NCBI GenBank assembly: GCA_023079485.1
Contig: CM041084.1
Span: 14,970,609-15,034,608, forward strand
Reading direction: 5' to 3'
Origin: Archilochus colubris
Lineage: Eukaryota > Chordata > Aves > Apodiformes > Trochilidae
Length of the DNA: 64,000 nucleotides
Shown: one piece after another, positions 36,601 to 50,399 of the stretch
Layout of the letters: every line of letters begins with the position of its first letter
How positions within the stretch are numbered: the stretch's first letter is position 1
Made by a program: the position numbers and the translations under genes
The notes under the pieces: generated by a model
Told to the model about the DNA's origin: nothing
Database searches by the model: none
Seen by the model: the letters and a program-made list of their open reading frames with translations, nothing else

Positions 36601-37461
36601 ATTGGCTATAAAATGTAACGTGGAAGCAAATGTGATACATTCTCAGGTGTAATAGCACATTTCGTGGAACTGCAGATGCTTTGTTTTTAAATGCAGTAGT
36701 TTCTGATTTTCAGTGTTTGCAAACAGGATTAGTCACAGAGTGCCTCTTGACTAGATTTTTTTAATGGCAATTTTTATGTTCTTGGCTTTTTTGAGTGACT
36801 TGAAGTACATACAAGCAAGGTTATTGTCTTTCAGGATCTTTTTTTCTGGATACTGGATTTGATGGGCTACTTACCCAAGAGTTCCACAACATTAACTTCA
36901 AAGTAATTTGTTTCACATCAGCTTTTTTGTTGTCAACATTCCATCTTTGTATTTATATACACATTACGTACATATGTGTTTATATGTAAATACAGTAATA
37001 CTGATATTTCAGTAGGAATTGGCTCCAGTCTTCATTCTTGTATAAAGTGTGCATAAGATCTTTAAATTATTGCAGCCCTGTGTACACTGACTATGTATTT
37101 ACTGCATTTTAATTCCACCTGTCTGCTTTCTCTATGTTTAGTAATGCTTGCTGACTTGATGCACATGTTTTTGCTGTTATTTATTCTTTAATTTATTTAC
37201 ATATTTTCATTCCTAGAGTTCTGAATTGATGTTTTAGGAGGAAATAGAGGTGAAACACAAAAGAGTGACAAAAGGGGAGAAAGCATGAGGTTACGGAGAT
37301 AGCACAGTACGAGGTTTTAGAATCAGTAATATCAAAGTGAATTTGAATCATGACTTATTTTGTGAGGTGCATTATTTAACAGACAGATATGTTAGAAAGC
37401 AAACTTAGTAAGTTGAAAAGGTGTGTACCAAAAGTAAATTTGCACTTGTGAGTTCACATTG
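21601..37461 (+). other. Inferred first-intron territory, no exon found
   Basis: Sixteen kilobases of AT-rich DNA without a recognisable LINE copy. The plus strand favours T over A and G over C in lines counted by eye (for example 23161-23220: A15 C7 G12 T26), which fits transcription from the CpG island. T-runs (for example 22646-22660, 22789-22799, 27040-27053) and G/T-rich text are common. No frame resembled a known protein or had both good splice sites and coding character. Confidence 0.5.
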
Positions 37462-38290
37462 TGGAATCATAGAACAAAACATTTTGGAAAGGACCACTAG
37501 AAGTCATCCACATAAATTCCTGGCTCAGAATAGGGTTACCTGTGTAATTAGGTGAGGTTGTCCAAGGTCTTGTTCAGTTGAGTCTTGGTCATCTTTAAGG
37601 ATGGATACTACACAGCCTCTGGGCCCCTCTTCTAGTGTTTAACCACTTTCACTGTGAACTTTTTTCTAATAGCTTGATTTCCCATATTGCAACTTGTCTC
37701 TAGACTCGACTCCTTCTGCTAAGCAGCCTAAAGGACAGTCTGCCTTCATTTTCCATACACCCTCCATTTTAGGTACAACAAGACAGCAACAAGACTCCTA
37801 CTGTGGCTTTCTCTACCTTCAGCTGAACTCAGGGATGTCTGTGGGGAACCCTTTCACACCCCTTGCTATTTGCAATTCCGAATGCTCTTTGGTTTGCTAA
37901 TACTGTGTTTGTGCCTCCAGGCAATATTTCTGTATTCTTGTTAGCTTCTTCCTCTTCTACCTTGTATGCTTTTTTTGTCATGGAGCTCACTTAGGAGCTA
38001 TGTTAATCTGTGTTGACTTCCTCCACACCTGCTGCTTGTCAAAATGCTGAATCATTTTTGTACTATCAAGAGGCTGACCTTGAATATCAACCCTTTCTCC
38101 AGGGCTCCCTTAAGTTCCAGGGAAAGCCTTTCAAAGGGCTCAGTCACACCAACTAGCTTGCTGAACAAGCTCAAGTCTAGGACTGCAATTTTGCTATTAG
38201 TCTTGATTGCTTTTCTCAGGGTCCTAAGATTTCCTCCAGCTAAGGCTGCCATTGATTTTCACATTCCTGACCAGCTTTTTCTTTAGCTTT
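37462..38290 (-). mobile_element. Old CR1 LINE, minus strand, internally deleted
   Basis: The left end (GGAATCATAGAACA, then TTTTGGAAAGGACCACTAG) is a diverged CR1 3' terminus on the minus strand. About 37480-37900 follows the 3' UTR and C-terminal end, including ACAAGACAGCAACAAGACTC. About 38052-38252, read on the minus strand, translates to a block (LDLSLFSKLVG, then ALEKGLIFKVSLLIVQK) that resembles the linker between endonuclease and reverse transcriptase in CR1 ORF2. The polymerase between these parts is missing, so the copy has a large internal deletion, or two neighbouring copies lie in the same orientation. Divergence is high. Confidence 0.75.
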
Positions 38291-41200
38291 CCTCTTTCAC
38301 TTTGGAAGACTATGTTAAATCATCACCATGTTTTCCCTCTGAAAACATTAAAGCCTTATTATAAAATACTGGCAACATATAGTAGGATAGAACAATCCTG
38401 TTCCTGGTAGGAAGTAAGGTCTTTTTATAACCCAAATGTCAGAAGAATTGAATACTCTCCTGCCTGTTGTCTGAAAATGAAAATGTTTGGCATAGAAGCT
38501 TGAAAATATTATTGAAATGTTAATGGAAGCAATTTTATTAGGTTGTCACAAGATGTTTTTTTAAGAACAGAAGAATTGAATAGTTTGTCAGACTTTACTG
38601 ATGCTACTTGAGACAGAAATCTCTTTTGTTACACTGCCCATGCAGGCTGTCTTGGTTTCAGCATTGCTTACAAGGGGAAAAACAGGTATCCTGGGTAAAA
38701 CTGCCATCTTTCATTGAAAAACTGAAATGGGCATGATTTCTATATCTTAAAATTAGAAAATGCATAGCTGACAAAAGCAGCTGTGCATGAAGCTTTTGAC
38801 ACTGAAAATAGTAGCTTCAGATAAGATGAGAATCCCTACCACTGTAATAAGTTGACGGACTGCTGTCATGTACTTGGTAATATTCAAAAACTCTTTTGGT
38901 TTCTGATTTCTGTCAATTGAGAAGAAAATTGTTGTTTATCTGGTACAATTTAAACCAGTGTGTGTGTGCATATCTGTTAATGACTGCAGGTGATGCTGTT
39001 TGATTTGGAAATTGGAAAAAAACAGGTTGCAGTGCTGAGGTTATTTTCCTCCTTATAACTAATATTTTAAAATTTGTTTTTTTTTGTTTCTGGATTCTTC
39101 ATATATTTTTTTGAAGTATCTCTTTTCAAAGTTCACATAACATGCATTGCAGCCTTTACTTATTCACTGGATTTTTACTAAATAAGCAGTTATTTCTGAG
39201 GAGAAGAAGACCATAAACACCCTTGCTCTCTGCAATTTATTCATGCTTACAGTAGTATAAGAAGCAAGATCCCAGGTGGCTATTATTTCTGACCATTTAC
39301 AGAAAGCAAAATAGTGCAATAATGAAAATATCTGAGCTTATTTGCAGCTCTTACTGACTAGTTAAAACACTTTCTGTCCCCCATAGATAAATGTAGGAAC
39401 AAAGGATCCCTGATGTGTTAAGTTTTACTGCCCAGTTTACCACATTTAGAGGCTAGTGTTTAGCAAGAAAAAAAAAGTGGATTAAGTATAGTGATAGACA
39501 TGCTGGCATTTTTTCTGTGCTAAGAGAAAATGAAGCATCACCGTAATTTAAACATTTGAGATGAAGTACTTCCACAATTTTTTGCAGTTCTTTCTATGTT
39601 TAAAAGGCATTTTAATTGTATAGGTTTAGATGAGCAGTCATGAAAATAGATTACATTAAAAGGTAGTTTACAATTTGAAAGGTATTAAATTACTGGGATT
39701 TCTAGTCTGTGGATTTTCATCGTCTTTAAATGTAGTAGATATTCAAGTTATGGTGCTGGACAGTTTTGCAAGTACTTACTAATGATGTATTTATATAGCC
39801 TGAAATATTGAAAAAATTAGTTCCTTATTTATCTGTTAAACAAAACAGACATCAGTGAAAATACCTGGGGTTTTTTAGATTAATCAAGTACCTGTGGGTT
39901 TGTATGGAATATTTTGTCATTGCCATTACATATTTCTTTTTTAAGGTTAAATCAGTTGTAGTGTGATCGTTGGCATTTACAGGATATGGATCATGAGGTC
40001 TGCATGCAGTAAGTGAATTCACACAGATCAGAAATCTGCAGAAGAGTGGAAAATGTCTTTGGCTGTTATCACCATTAGTTTTTGCTCCCCTCTCCTCCAT
40101 TCCAGTTCTCAATAAAATAGTTGTTAGTCTGGGTGTATGAATTTTAATACAGAAGGAGATGCAGGTTTTTGACATGCATCAAACATCTGTATAAAAAATA
40201 CGAAGTTTACAACAGATCTTGAATTATTTCACTATTAATGAAGAGCACCTGGACTACAGAGAGAAAATGAATGTTAGAAATAATATCCAGAGTTTTTTTC
40301 TTTGCTGCAAGAGAAGCATTGATTTTTATTTTTACATGACGTGCATTCATTGATGTTCTTTGCATATGAAAACTCTTATCTAACTCTTACTGTGTTCTTT
40401 GTCCAGACTTGTATATAATGCTATTTAGTGCTAACTTTTTGAAATAAAGCAAAATGATAAAATAGAAGGAAAAAACCCCAGAACTTTGTAATGAAAATTA
40501 AAGCAAACCCAAATAACTTGTATGTTCATGTTGTGGCAACAAAATCTTAAAGACTTTTCTGTGGTCTTCTATATTAAACTTTCTGTTGCCTTCTTTAAGA
40601 GTTCTCACAATTCAGAAGGCAAGTCAAGTGGTGTTGTGCTAGTGTTTTAACTGCCAAAATACATGTAATTCAGAACCTGGAAACAAGAGTGATTCCTTAA
40701 AATGCAGTCTGTATTAAATAAGGGAAAATTAAGAGAATGTTGCGTATATGTGGAGTTTGTGATTATAAATCACAATATAAAGTGGCCACTGATTAGTTTC
40801 TGAAGTTTCTAAAGTACTTGTTCATACAAATGCATATGACTGTTCCCTAGCCAATAAAAGCCACATTATTCTGGTTAATTCTGAACAGGTTTTCTTTCTG
40901 ATGCATGTAGAATAAACAGTGCAGATGTTCTAGGAAGTGTGACCTAACTTTGCATGTTAGAAGCCAGGAACAAGTTCTGCATGCACATATCTCCTATTTT
41001 AATCTTTAAAACAAGAACAGATTTTAAAAGCAAGGGATACTGAAAAGTAAGAGTCTGAATAATTTGATGATTTCTGGTTCATTAAGATACTCCCAGAGTA
41101 GTTCTTCTGTTAGGGAATGTGATTTGTTTGGTTGAAATAAGGCAAGAAGGAGAGTAAATTTAACAATACAGTTTAAAGAATGGGGAGCTGATGATGGCAA

Positions 41201-41744
41201 GCAATCCATGGCTTGGAGATGGGTAAGGAGGTAAAGATATTAATAAAAATCCAGGCAGTAGAGTACAATAGAGTTCTTTAAATATAGACTGTTCTTGAAG
41301 GGTACAAAAGCCTTGTAATGATAGAAGTCCAATAATGGGCAAGGATGATAAATTGCTGTGCAGAAAATGGCATAAATATTCAATAAATATTATGTTCTGT
41401 ATTCAGAAAGAGGCTGGATTATGCTTTTACATCACACCTCCTCCATCATTAATGATGGAAAGAACATATTATCACTGTGCCAGCAACTATTAACATTAAA
41501 TGTTTTTAAATTTGCTGCACTGACACCTACAGATACCTAAAAAAGAAGCTTAGAACCTGAATGAATTATTAATTTTGAGTTTTAACAAGTCATGGAGCAG
41601 TGCAGAAATTCTAGAAGGCTGGAGGGGAAGGGGAACTAATGTGCCCAAATTTAGAAAGTATAATATGAGCACCTTGAAAAGGCAGATAGTAGTAGGCTGT
41701 CAGTGAAGATTTAAAGAAGAATTGCATAATTAATGCTGGTCAGA
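38291..41744 (+). other. Non-coding, inferred intron
   Basis: No gene or interspersed repeat recognised, apart from the palindrome at 41443-41458. Short open frames on both strands lack domain similarity. About 41380-41530 has a more even composition than its surroundings and may be conserved non-coding DNA. Confidence 0.5.
41443..41458. promoter_or_regulatory. Perfect 16-bp palindrome with paired homeodomain cores
   Basis: CCATCATTAATGATGG equals its own reverse complement. It contains ATTAAT, two overlapping inverted ATTA/TAAT homeodomain cores, so a homeodomain dimer site is a reasonable reading. It sits in a non-repeat stretch of the inferred intron. Function is inferred from the motif alone. 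Confidence 0.4.
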
Positions 41745-42795
41745 GTGGGTGAGTCTGCCCCCAGCTCATACTGCTGCATCGGATTACTCCATGGGAAGGC
41801 ACTTGGTTCACTCTTGTGCACACCCTTCACTCTTGAATTTCACAGATTCCTGAGAACTCTTTCCTCCATCCTGCCTCGGTGCTTCTGAAGAGAGGCCCTA
41901 CCCTCCAGCTCACAATTCCATGTCACGTGCAAGGTGTGCAGTGTGTTGCATTATCCAGATCATTAATAAAGATGTCAAACATCATTGTCCCCAGTATAGA
42001 TCCCAAAGGCTTCCCACTGGAAACTGGTTGCCAGTTGAATTTATACCACTGATCTGCACAGGTTTTAGCCTGACAGTCCAGGTAGTTTTCCAAGCGCCTT
42101 AACATCCACTTTCCAGTAGATCTCTCACCAATTTGGCTATGAGGATACTGTGAGAGACTATGTCAAAGAGCTTCATGAAGTCAAGATGAAAAATACCCAT
42201 TGCCCTCATTTTATCTACTACACTAGTCACCACAGAAAGTAAAGTTAGTCTGGCAGGATTTACCCATGGTGCCCATGGCTGTTCCAAGCCTTCTTTCGCT
42301 GTTCCTCCCATGGCTTAAAAACACTCCTAGAAGGCTTTGGTCCCTAACCTTTCTATGGACTGAGATTAGCCTGACTGACCTGTAGTTCCCTAGGTCATCT
42401 CACCTGCCTTCAAGATGGGTGTGCTGTGTGGTATTTTACAGACTTTGAGAATCTCCCTTGATGCCTTGATTTTTAAAAGATGTGAACATCCTTGCAATGA
42501 CAGTCACTTTCTCCTTTACCACTCCTGGGTACATCCTGATCCCCTATGCATTTGTATCTCCAGTTGTCTGAAGCATTGTCTTACTGAATTGCACTGTTGG
42601 TAACATGTTAGTACCTCAACCTTTTCCATGCCTTCTCTCACTTGGTCCCCTTCTTTATTGGGCAATAGGCCCACATATTTCCTTAGCCTTTCTTCTGTTA
42701 CAGAAGCCATTCCTGTCACCTTTCCCAACCCTTGCATGTTTCACCTCCAGATGAGCTTTGTCTTTCCTAACTCTGTGCATGCTTGTACAGTGGCT
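41745..42795 (-). mobile_element. CR1 LINE ORF2 fragment, minus strand, truncated at both ends
   Basis: On the minus strand, from 42795 leftwards, the order is as follows. The endonuclease-polymerase linker (about 42795-42430) comes first. The reverse transcriptase follows, with GIFHLDFMKLFDIVSHSILI near 42120-42200, where LDF…KLFDIVSH is the conserved polymerase motif A region. LENYLDCQAKTCADQW and WQPVSSGKPLGSILG, then FDIFINDLDN, fill 41930-42100. Traces of the post-FADD block (NPMQQYELG-like) lie near 41760-41790. The FADD motif itself is lost, and the 3' UTR and terminal repeats are absent, so the copy lost its 3' end by deletion or later rearrangement. Several frameshifts and stops are present; it is inactive. 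Confidence 0.9.
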
Positions 42796-45700
42796 CAATT
42801 AGTTAAGCTCTACCAAAATTTAGAGGCACTGAATGTAACTACAAAAATTTGAATTTGGCCATAAGGTATGAATTAGCGCCAGTATTCAAAAAAATAGATG
42901 TTTGATTATTGAATTACACTGAATGAACAGAATCTCGGTGTTAGTATTTGAAGACTTGACATGTCTCCAGCAGTATAGGTGTCTCACAGAATGCTTTTTT
43001 ATGGGAAATATGAAAAGGTACTGTGTGTCAAAACACAAAAGCCTAGTTGCTTTAAAAGCTTGGTCATGCTTAGTTGTTTTTCTCTTGAAATACCAATTCA
43101 GTTTGGTCTTGCTTAGTTTGAGATTTAGCTGAATGAATCAGGAATACAGATACCCTTAGGAACAGAAGGCAAAGCTGGAGGGCCATAGAGAAAGAAGAAT
43201 GTTCCCAGGGTTAACATAGTCTGCACACCACAGCTGGTTGCTGGAGAGTGGCCAGGAATAATTTTGACGTGTTTATTTCACATTTTTGCTCCGTGAACAT
43301 GTTTTGAGGACACTTCATTAAGTATGTCTGATAGTCTTTGAAGCTCTGTGCCTTTAACATTTTTCAAACAACAAACAGGGTGGTAGATACAAAAATGAAA
43401 ATTATATTGACAGGGACTATTTTCACCATTAAAATAACACAAGATAAGTGAGTGAAGGCAGTGAAGTAAGACATGTTGGACATTGCTTTATTTTTTTGTA
43501 TGTTTATCTGTATGAAAGATTTTGTAATAAGAATGTATGTTTCATCAGTAACATTGTGCTGACATAAAGTAATAAATCCTGCAAAAAAGGTATCATTTAA
43601 GTAAATAATGGAATATGGATATACACTTTGTCTTGTAAATGTTGTCCTGTATACTGCTTGGCAAATGGCTTACCAGTTTGAAAAACAGCTGCTATTTTGT
43701 GTTGCTTCTGGATGCTAATCATTCAAGTAATGTCACCAAATCCAGATAAGCCTGTGGAATATTTGTGTTTATCTTAATTTTATGATTGGTATTAAGAAAT
43801 TTATTTATACCAGACTGACTAAAAATATTACTTTGTTGTGTTCTGATTTTTCTTAAAATAAATTATATATCAGTCACTTTCGCCCAGCAGTTGCTTTTTC
43901 TGTTGGGTCAGACCTCTGGGAGCTCCCAACCAGGGAACTGGGGCATTTCCATACTGGAAAATCCATCTTTCCCAGAAAGTGGAAGGGATATGACTGTTTG
44001 ATCAAAGAATGTGGGCAAACAGCTAAACTCCTCTGCTGGGGTCTGTATGGAATAGTTTGGGCACAGCAGCAGCAAGGAGGGAGGATGCTGCCTTCTCTGC
44101 AGGTGCTCAGCACACAGCTGGATGATTGCTGCTTTGGTGCAGGGGCTGTGTAGCTGCAGTCCACTTCTTTGGGAAAGTTCAACTGCCCTTAGTTTGCATG
44201 ATGATTTTGATTATGTCAGCTGTGTGTTGGAAGTTCTTTTTATCTACAAATAAAAAATTAATGCAGTATTCCTTGATGCTTGAGATACATACTGTCACAT
44301 AACATATAAAACGTGACCTTTAAATTTTATGCACTTAACTTAGAACTCTGTGTATAGTGAGGGTGTTTCAGTGAGATTATGTTTTAATATGTAAGCTTAA
44401 TTTTTTATTATTTTTCCAATGTAGAATGGTATACTATAAGCTTAGGAGGCAGTAAAGGTAGACGTCATATAGGTTTAAAGTTGCTTACACCAGTCAGAAT
44501 TTTATGGATTTTTTATGTGTGATCTGTTAAGCACACTTTCCATTCTGGTGAGTAGGATCATGTTTGGGAAACATAGGATATTAATTCATAGTTGGGTAAT
44601 GTTCTTAATGTCCCGCATAATTAAGAAAAATCAACAATTGTATTTACACTTCTGGTTTTAAAAGTATATACATTCATAAAAGTGTTCTGAGCACTCAGCT
44701 ACCCATAAAAAAGGTCCTTAGCCTAGAAACACAGGCTAGGTTAGCAATGTTACATGAAAGTTTGGAGACAGAATCACTGCAGCACCAAAACAGTCAGAAA
44801 AGTAGAACATCTGATTAGTCATCTGGTATGTATTTCAGTACAGGCAGTCTGCAAGGACCAGCTGTGCATCACAACTGTTACACATCCTCAAGTGAATTCT
44901 TCTTTTTCTATAGAATTTAAAAGCCACTTTTGAGTTCAGCTGAGGAAAATAGGCCTTTGGTTTGCGTTCTCAGTTTGTCCTCTCTGCCAAGTAATGGTAA
45001 ATTTCTGTTTTGGTTTTTTTTTCTTCCCCCAAGTTCCTGAATGTTTGTTTCACTTCAGTCTGCAAATAAGACATGCTGAAGTTAATTTTTAAAGTGCAGT
45101 GTATTTTCTGTATAGGGGATATTGCTGCAGAAACATGAATGTCAGGAGGTAGCTTTCTGACTGAAAACTGTATAGCTGACTTTTTAAGAAACTCCATAAC
45201 AGAAATTCTTATAGAAAAAACTGCAGATGATTCTCACTTTACTTATTTAGTACCATGACAAAATTTATGCTTAGTGCTCAAGAGTTTGCAGCTGTAAAGT
45301 CAGAAATATCTGAATTATTTCAGTCAGAATTAGAGTTGCAAGGGCAATTCACCATGCAAAGTCTGGAGTGGGGGTTTTTATGCTTTTTGTCAGCTGTTGT
45401 TTACCTTCTAAGTAGAACATTATTAGGGTGTCCAGACTTTATTAAAATAATAAAACCTTTGTACAAATTCCTTCACGAGTGACACAATGAGTTTTATCTT
45501 ACTTTTGTACTCTGAAGGATCCAGGTTAGTGTCCAAGAAACACAAAATGCCGTATGCAGAATAGAAATGGTTAAGAGAGTGATTGTTTCTTGTTTAACCT
45601 TTACATAATTTAAGAATTGGCTATAATACTGCAAAGAATTTAGTGCCACATTTCAAGCTTAAGTCAGTCAGATTGTGCAGGTGAATCTGTCAGTCTGTAA

Positions 45701-48700
45701 ATTATTAAAGGAATTTTAGGGGCTGTGTTATACGAGCCATTAAAATACATTTTGAATATGTGCAAATAAGTTTTGAGGTATCAAATATTTCTAAGATATG
45801 TTAGGAATACCAAATTAAAACAGGAAACTTGCTCTCCTTTCAGCATTGCAGTCATGACTGGCTATTTCCATACTCTAAATTGATAATTAACAGAATTAAA
45901 ACTTCATTTTCTCTGGGAAGTTGTTGTTACACTACTGGTAATAGCTTATTCCTCAAATGTCAAAGTTGAGGAAGATGCAAAAAAGCAAGTAATATACAAG
46001 TAATGTTTTTATGCCGTTTGAATTTTAAAATACACTCTAGAGTATTCATTGCCAAGTAAGAATGCCAGATCTTTCTGCTTCTTGATTTTCTTAAAATACC
46101 AAATTAATTGGAATTTAAGTTGTAAGAAGTATTGACAGTATTGATTTCATGTAGTATCTCATAATAATTGAGTAGTTTGTATTTTCCAGAACTGTTGCTT
46201 CCAACTGTCCTAAGAATCACGAACAAAATTTAGCAATTTATACTGATCATCATTTCAGTTGCTTTCACAATAAGATCCAAGAGAACATTTGAAATCAGCT
46301 TTGACCTTTTAATACAGAATTAAGGCAAAGATGTCTAATGAAGATGTGTAGCTTACACAGGGCTCAAGTTCATGGCAGTCAAAGCAGTATTATGCAGAAA
46401 AAGTTTACAGAGAAATAAAGAAAACATGAAATTACAATCTCTAATTGTAAATTGAGAATTTGGAAAATCAGCTGTTACTTTTTGACATGTTATGAGTTGT
46501 CTAATATTAGGCATAAAAGCATCCATGCTCTTCCTTGCCTTTCTCTTTTAGTTTTTCAGAATGGAGTTGGAATTATTTGCAGTTGCAAAAACTGTTCACT
46601 TACAATTTATTTAATACACATATATTTTGTAAAATGAAGAACTGTCATTTCTCAATCTTTAAGCCTTCTATTCCGCCAGGTGTCCTTTAGAGAAGCTTAA
46701 CTTTTATCCATTTTTTTTCTTAGGTCCTTGAATTTTCTCTCTCAGAAATAGTTATAGTTGTAAAATAAGAATTACTGAGACTGTAGGCTGGGCTGTCTGC
46801 AGTAGTAGAAAATGTGTGAAGTATCCTTATTTCTTGTAGTGTACGTACGAGTTTACTTCATATAATTGAAAAATCTTCAAAGTTATTTTCAGTAGATCTA
46901 TCTCATCAAGAAATGCAGTCACTTTTCATTTGCTTTTTATTTTAAGACAAAGGTAGAAGTTGAGCTGTGTTGTTTCAGAAGTAGGCTTTTATTGTCACCA
47001 ACATGTTATCAAAAGTAGCATAGAACCTGTCATGTAGGCACAGTTCCACTCTGACAGATGGGCATGGTGTCAGCATGCCAGCCAACCAATCTATACATCA
47101 CCTAACAGATGATGAAGGGAAGAATTTCTGTCCAGGATTTCCACTGTGGCATTCAGTGCATGTAAGGCTCAGCCTTCAGGAAGTGTGCTAAGAATGGGCC
47201 ATTTCACAGGATGACCAAAAATTTAAAAATAGCTTGGGTTTTAGGTTCTGCTGGGTTTGGACCAGGAAATGGAGCCAGTTGCATTGAGGCTTCTGTTTCT
47301 TTTTGGCTATCTGCTGAGGTCACCTAATGGGCACAGTCAAAAGAATGCTGCCATGGACACAGATTTCTCCCTGATTAATTACCTAAGCATGGAAGCATGA
47401 GCACTGTGTAATTTCTCTTGTAAGGAAGCTGTTGTTTGTCACTAGGTGTATTATCTCTTTCGATACAGAATTGGTGGGTGAGGATCTGCTGATGTGGGAC
47501 GAAATCCAAGAGTGATTAATATGATTTTAAAAAGAAAATTTTGAATAAGAGTAGCTCAGACTTCTACAACTGAAGATTGGCTGTGAAATGCAGAACGTTA
47601 TTGCAGGTTTTCAGAAATACAAATCAGCTATTTCTTGGTTATTGGGGTTTGGCATTTTAGAGGGGGTTTCTATTTTTTAAAAAAATGGCTTAATGCCTTG
47701 TCCATGATTTTATGAGGTAGCCAAGAACGGCAGGCTTCTGGCAAATACATTTGCTTGAACAAATGCTTTTGTGTGTTACATTATTTAATCTTTATGTCAT
47801 TTTTACTTTCCTTGGTATTTTTGCATAGCTTCAATGTTTTATTATTTTATTTTAAATGTAGCCTGGCCTTACCAGAAAATTTTGCTGACTTCCAAAGAAG
47901 TTAAGCTGATATGATTCGTTCTTGCTTTTTGGGGAATTTAATTTCATTTGAAAAGTTTCTATGTTTTGCAAAATAATTGTTGCATGGCACTGCCAGTTCC
48001 AAGATGGCAAAGGATGTGAAGGAAAAGGTGTGAATAAAAGTACTTTTGAAGTATTTCAAAGTACATTTCATGGGCTCCTGCTAGGAGAACATCTTTTCTA
48101 AATTTTACTAGGTATTTAATATTACTTTTTAGCAGAATGCTTCTCTGCTAAATTCAATTACATAATATTTAACTGACACGTCGTTACATGCCTAGTTTTA
48201 AATTAAAATTCCTAATTAATCTTAATATGAAATCATAGAGTTGACTTAATGCTTCCCTCCAGTACCTGAACTAATGTTTGCTACATTAGAAGGTGCAGTC
48301 ATCATTGAGATGCTTTGTTCTTTTAACAAAGGTACCAAAAATAAATTCAGATAGGGTCATAATGGTCTAGTTTAATACTGTTATGATAATAAGTACTGTA
48401 ATTACTTTCAGATAGTTCTTCCTTCCCAGAGGATGAGGTTTCTAGTTTTTATGCCTGCTTAAAGCATGAGAATGACAGTAAAATTAATGTCATAACCTTT
48501 ACAGCCTATTTACGTTTTCTGTGTAGTATCCTAAAGGATTTTATGTAACATCTAAAATAAATGTCTTAGTATGGGCAAGCATCAAATTAGGTTAATTGGG
48601 TTCACCTGATATTCAGATTCAGTCTGTCTATCAGGACACCAATTTAATATAAAGGACCTGTGGGTAGCTTTCTGTGAAAATTGCTTTTAAATTATTGTAT

Positions 48701-50399
48701 GTCTAAGTTCTGTTGCCTTTGATTGTTAAAGACCAATTTACAGTGTAGGGTTTTTTTCAGTTTATTCAATATCTTGCTTCTTCTGACTGAAAATTCATTT
48801 ATCCTTTCATTCTGTAGTAATATAAGGAGTAGTATAGGCATGATAGAGCTTATTTTGTGGCATTAAGATGAATTTTACTTTTTAATTCTGACCAGTTTAA
48901 GTCCACTTCACTTGAAATACTTGTAATAGATTTCCTTTCATCTCTGACCAGTCAGCAGCAGATTCCAAGAGAACTATGTTTCATTCTGGAGTACTTGCAA
49001 CTTGACTGATTTTCTTCAGTGTGCTGTGATAGTTACAAACTGTGAACAAAACTGATTTTAAGATTATTTCATATTTTAAAAGTTTTATCATTGCAGTAGT
49101 TTCCTAGGTGGAAAGAAATTCATGATATCAGTCAGAAAACTCAGTATCATTCTGTTTTTTGAAAGAAACAGCACTGGACTCAAATGTGCCCAGTCAAGAC
49201 TGTAATAATATTTGCCTCCTTAATATGCAAGAAAAACCAGGGGACATTTTGAATTACCAGTGATGGCCAAACTAAAATTTGTTCTACACATAAAAGTATA
49301 AAACAAGTATAAAATTTAGTAAATAATTTTATTTCTAAGGTTGGCTTTTTTGAACACATACAAAGGTATATGGGTTGCTGTGTAAACTATGTTTGTATTC
49401 AAAGAAAGCATGTGTTAATACAGTCATACATGTAATGATGGGCAGAATAATTTGAAGGGATGATAAAAAGAATCTTGCCCTGAGTTCAAAATCTTGAGCT
49501 GTTCAGTATTTCAAAAAGGAAGGTTACCTGATTAAATACCTGCAATAGAAAAGGGCTGTGAAAGGTTCTTCACTATAATGATAATAAAACAAGTGTTCCT
49601 GAATGGCTGGATGATGAAAATTTGATATTAAAAGACATTTAAAATGAAAATTTAAGAAAAGTATAAGTTTTTTCTATTGGCCAGTGTAGTAGTCTGTCAA
49701 ATACTTTCCAGATTTTCTAGATCAGGACCATTATCTTACTAAAGTTAGGGCTGAATTTAAATCAGAGATGCCTATACAAAATGTTTGGATTTATATGGTC
49801 CAGTTTTTGCCCAACTTTGTGAGTGCTTGGAAGAAGACATGGAGCTCGTATTTGCACATGCAATTGTAAGAATTTTTGATACATATCTGGTCTGGCTTGT
49901 TTACTATAATTCTAACAGGAATTAGCAACCATAAGTGGGGCACCTTCTTAAATGATTTACTGCTTCCTACAACTGGGAGAGACCATGAAAGCCTATAAAT
50001 ATGTGACTTCAGAATAGTAACTTTGAGAACCTTCATGTGAACATAATTTCTTACTTTTTTTTTTACAAAAGCACACATAGCTGTAACTACTTCAGTATGT
50101 TTTCAAGTGTTGGAAATCCTAAAGTGAAAGAAAAACAACTGGATTTGGTTCTGTAAAAAAAGATTGTGTTGAGCAATAAAGCCTTAAAGAAGAATATCTT
50201 ACACTGTGAGTGACAAATTGAACATCCACGCTGCTTCCTAGAAGTGTTTTGCTGTTTCAAGATTACATCATCTGGGCTGTTCCATTCTTGTAGATTATGA
50301 GGGAGCTCGTATGTATAACTGTGTTGTGAAACTGCATTAAGGGTGAGCAGCCATATGTTTGTATACTGGGTCTGAGACATCTGAGGTGAACTCACCAAG

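Noticed and set aside
43874..44182. 102-codon minus-strand frame with a cysteine run in a higher-GC patch
   Set aside because: No family resemblance, no start in good context, and the CCCC run comes from a CAG-rich repeat on the other strand.
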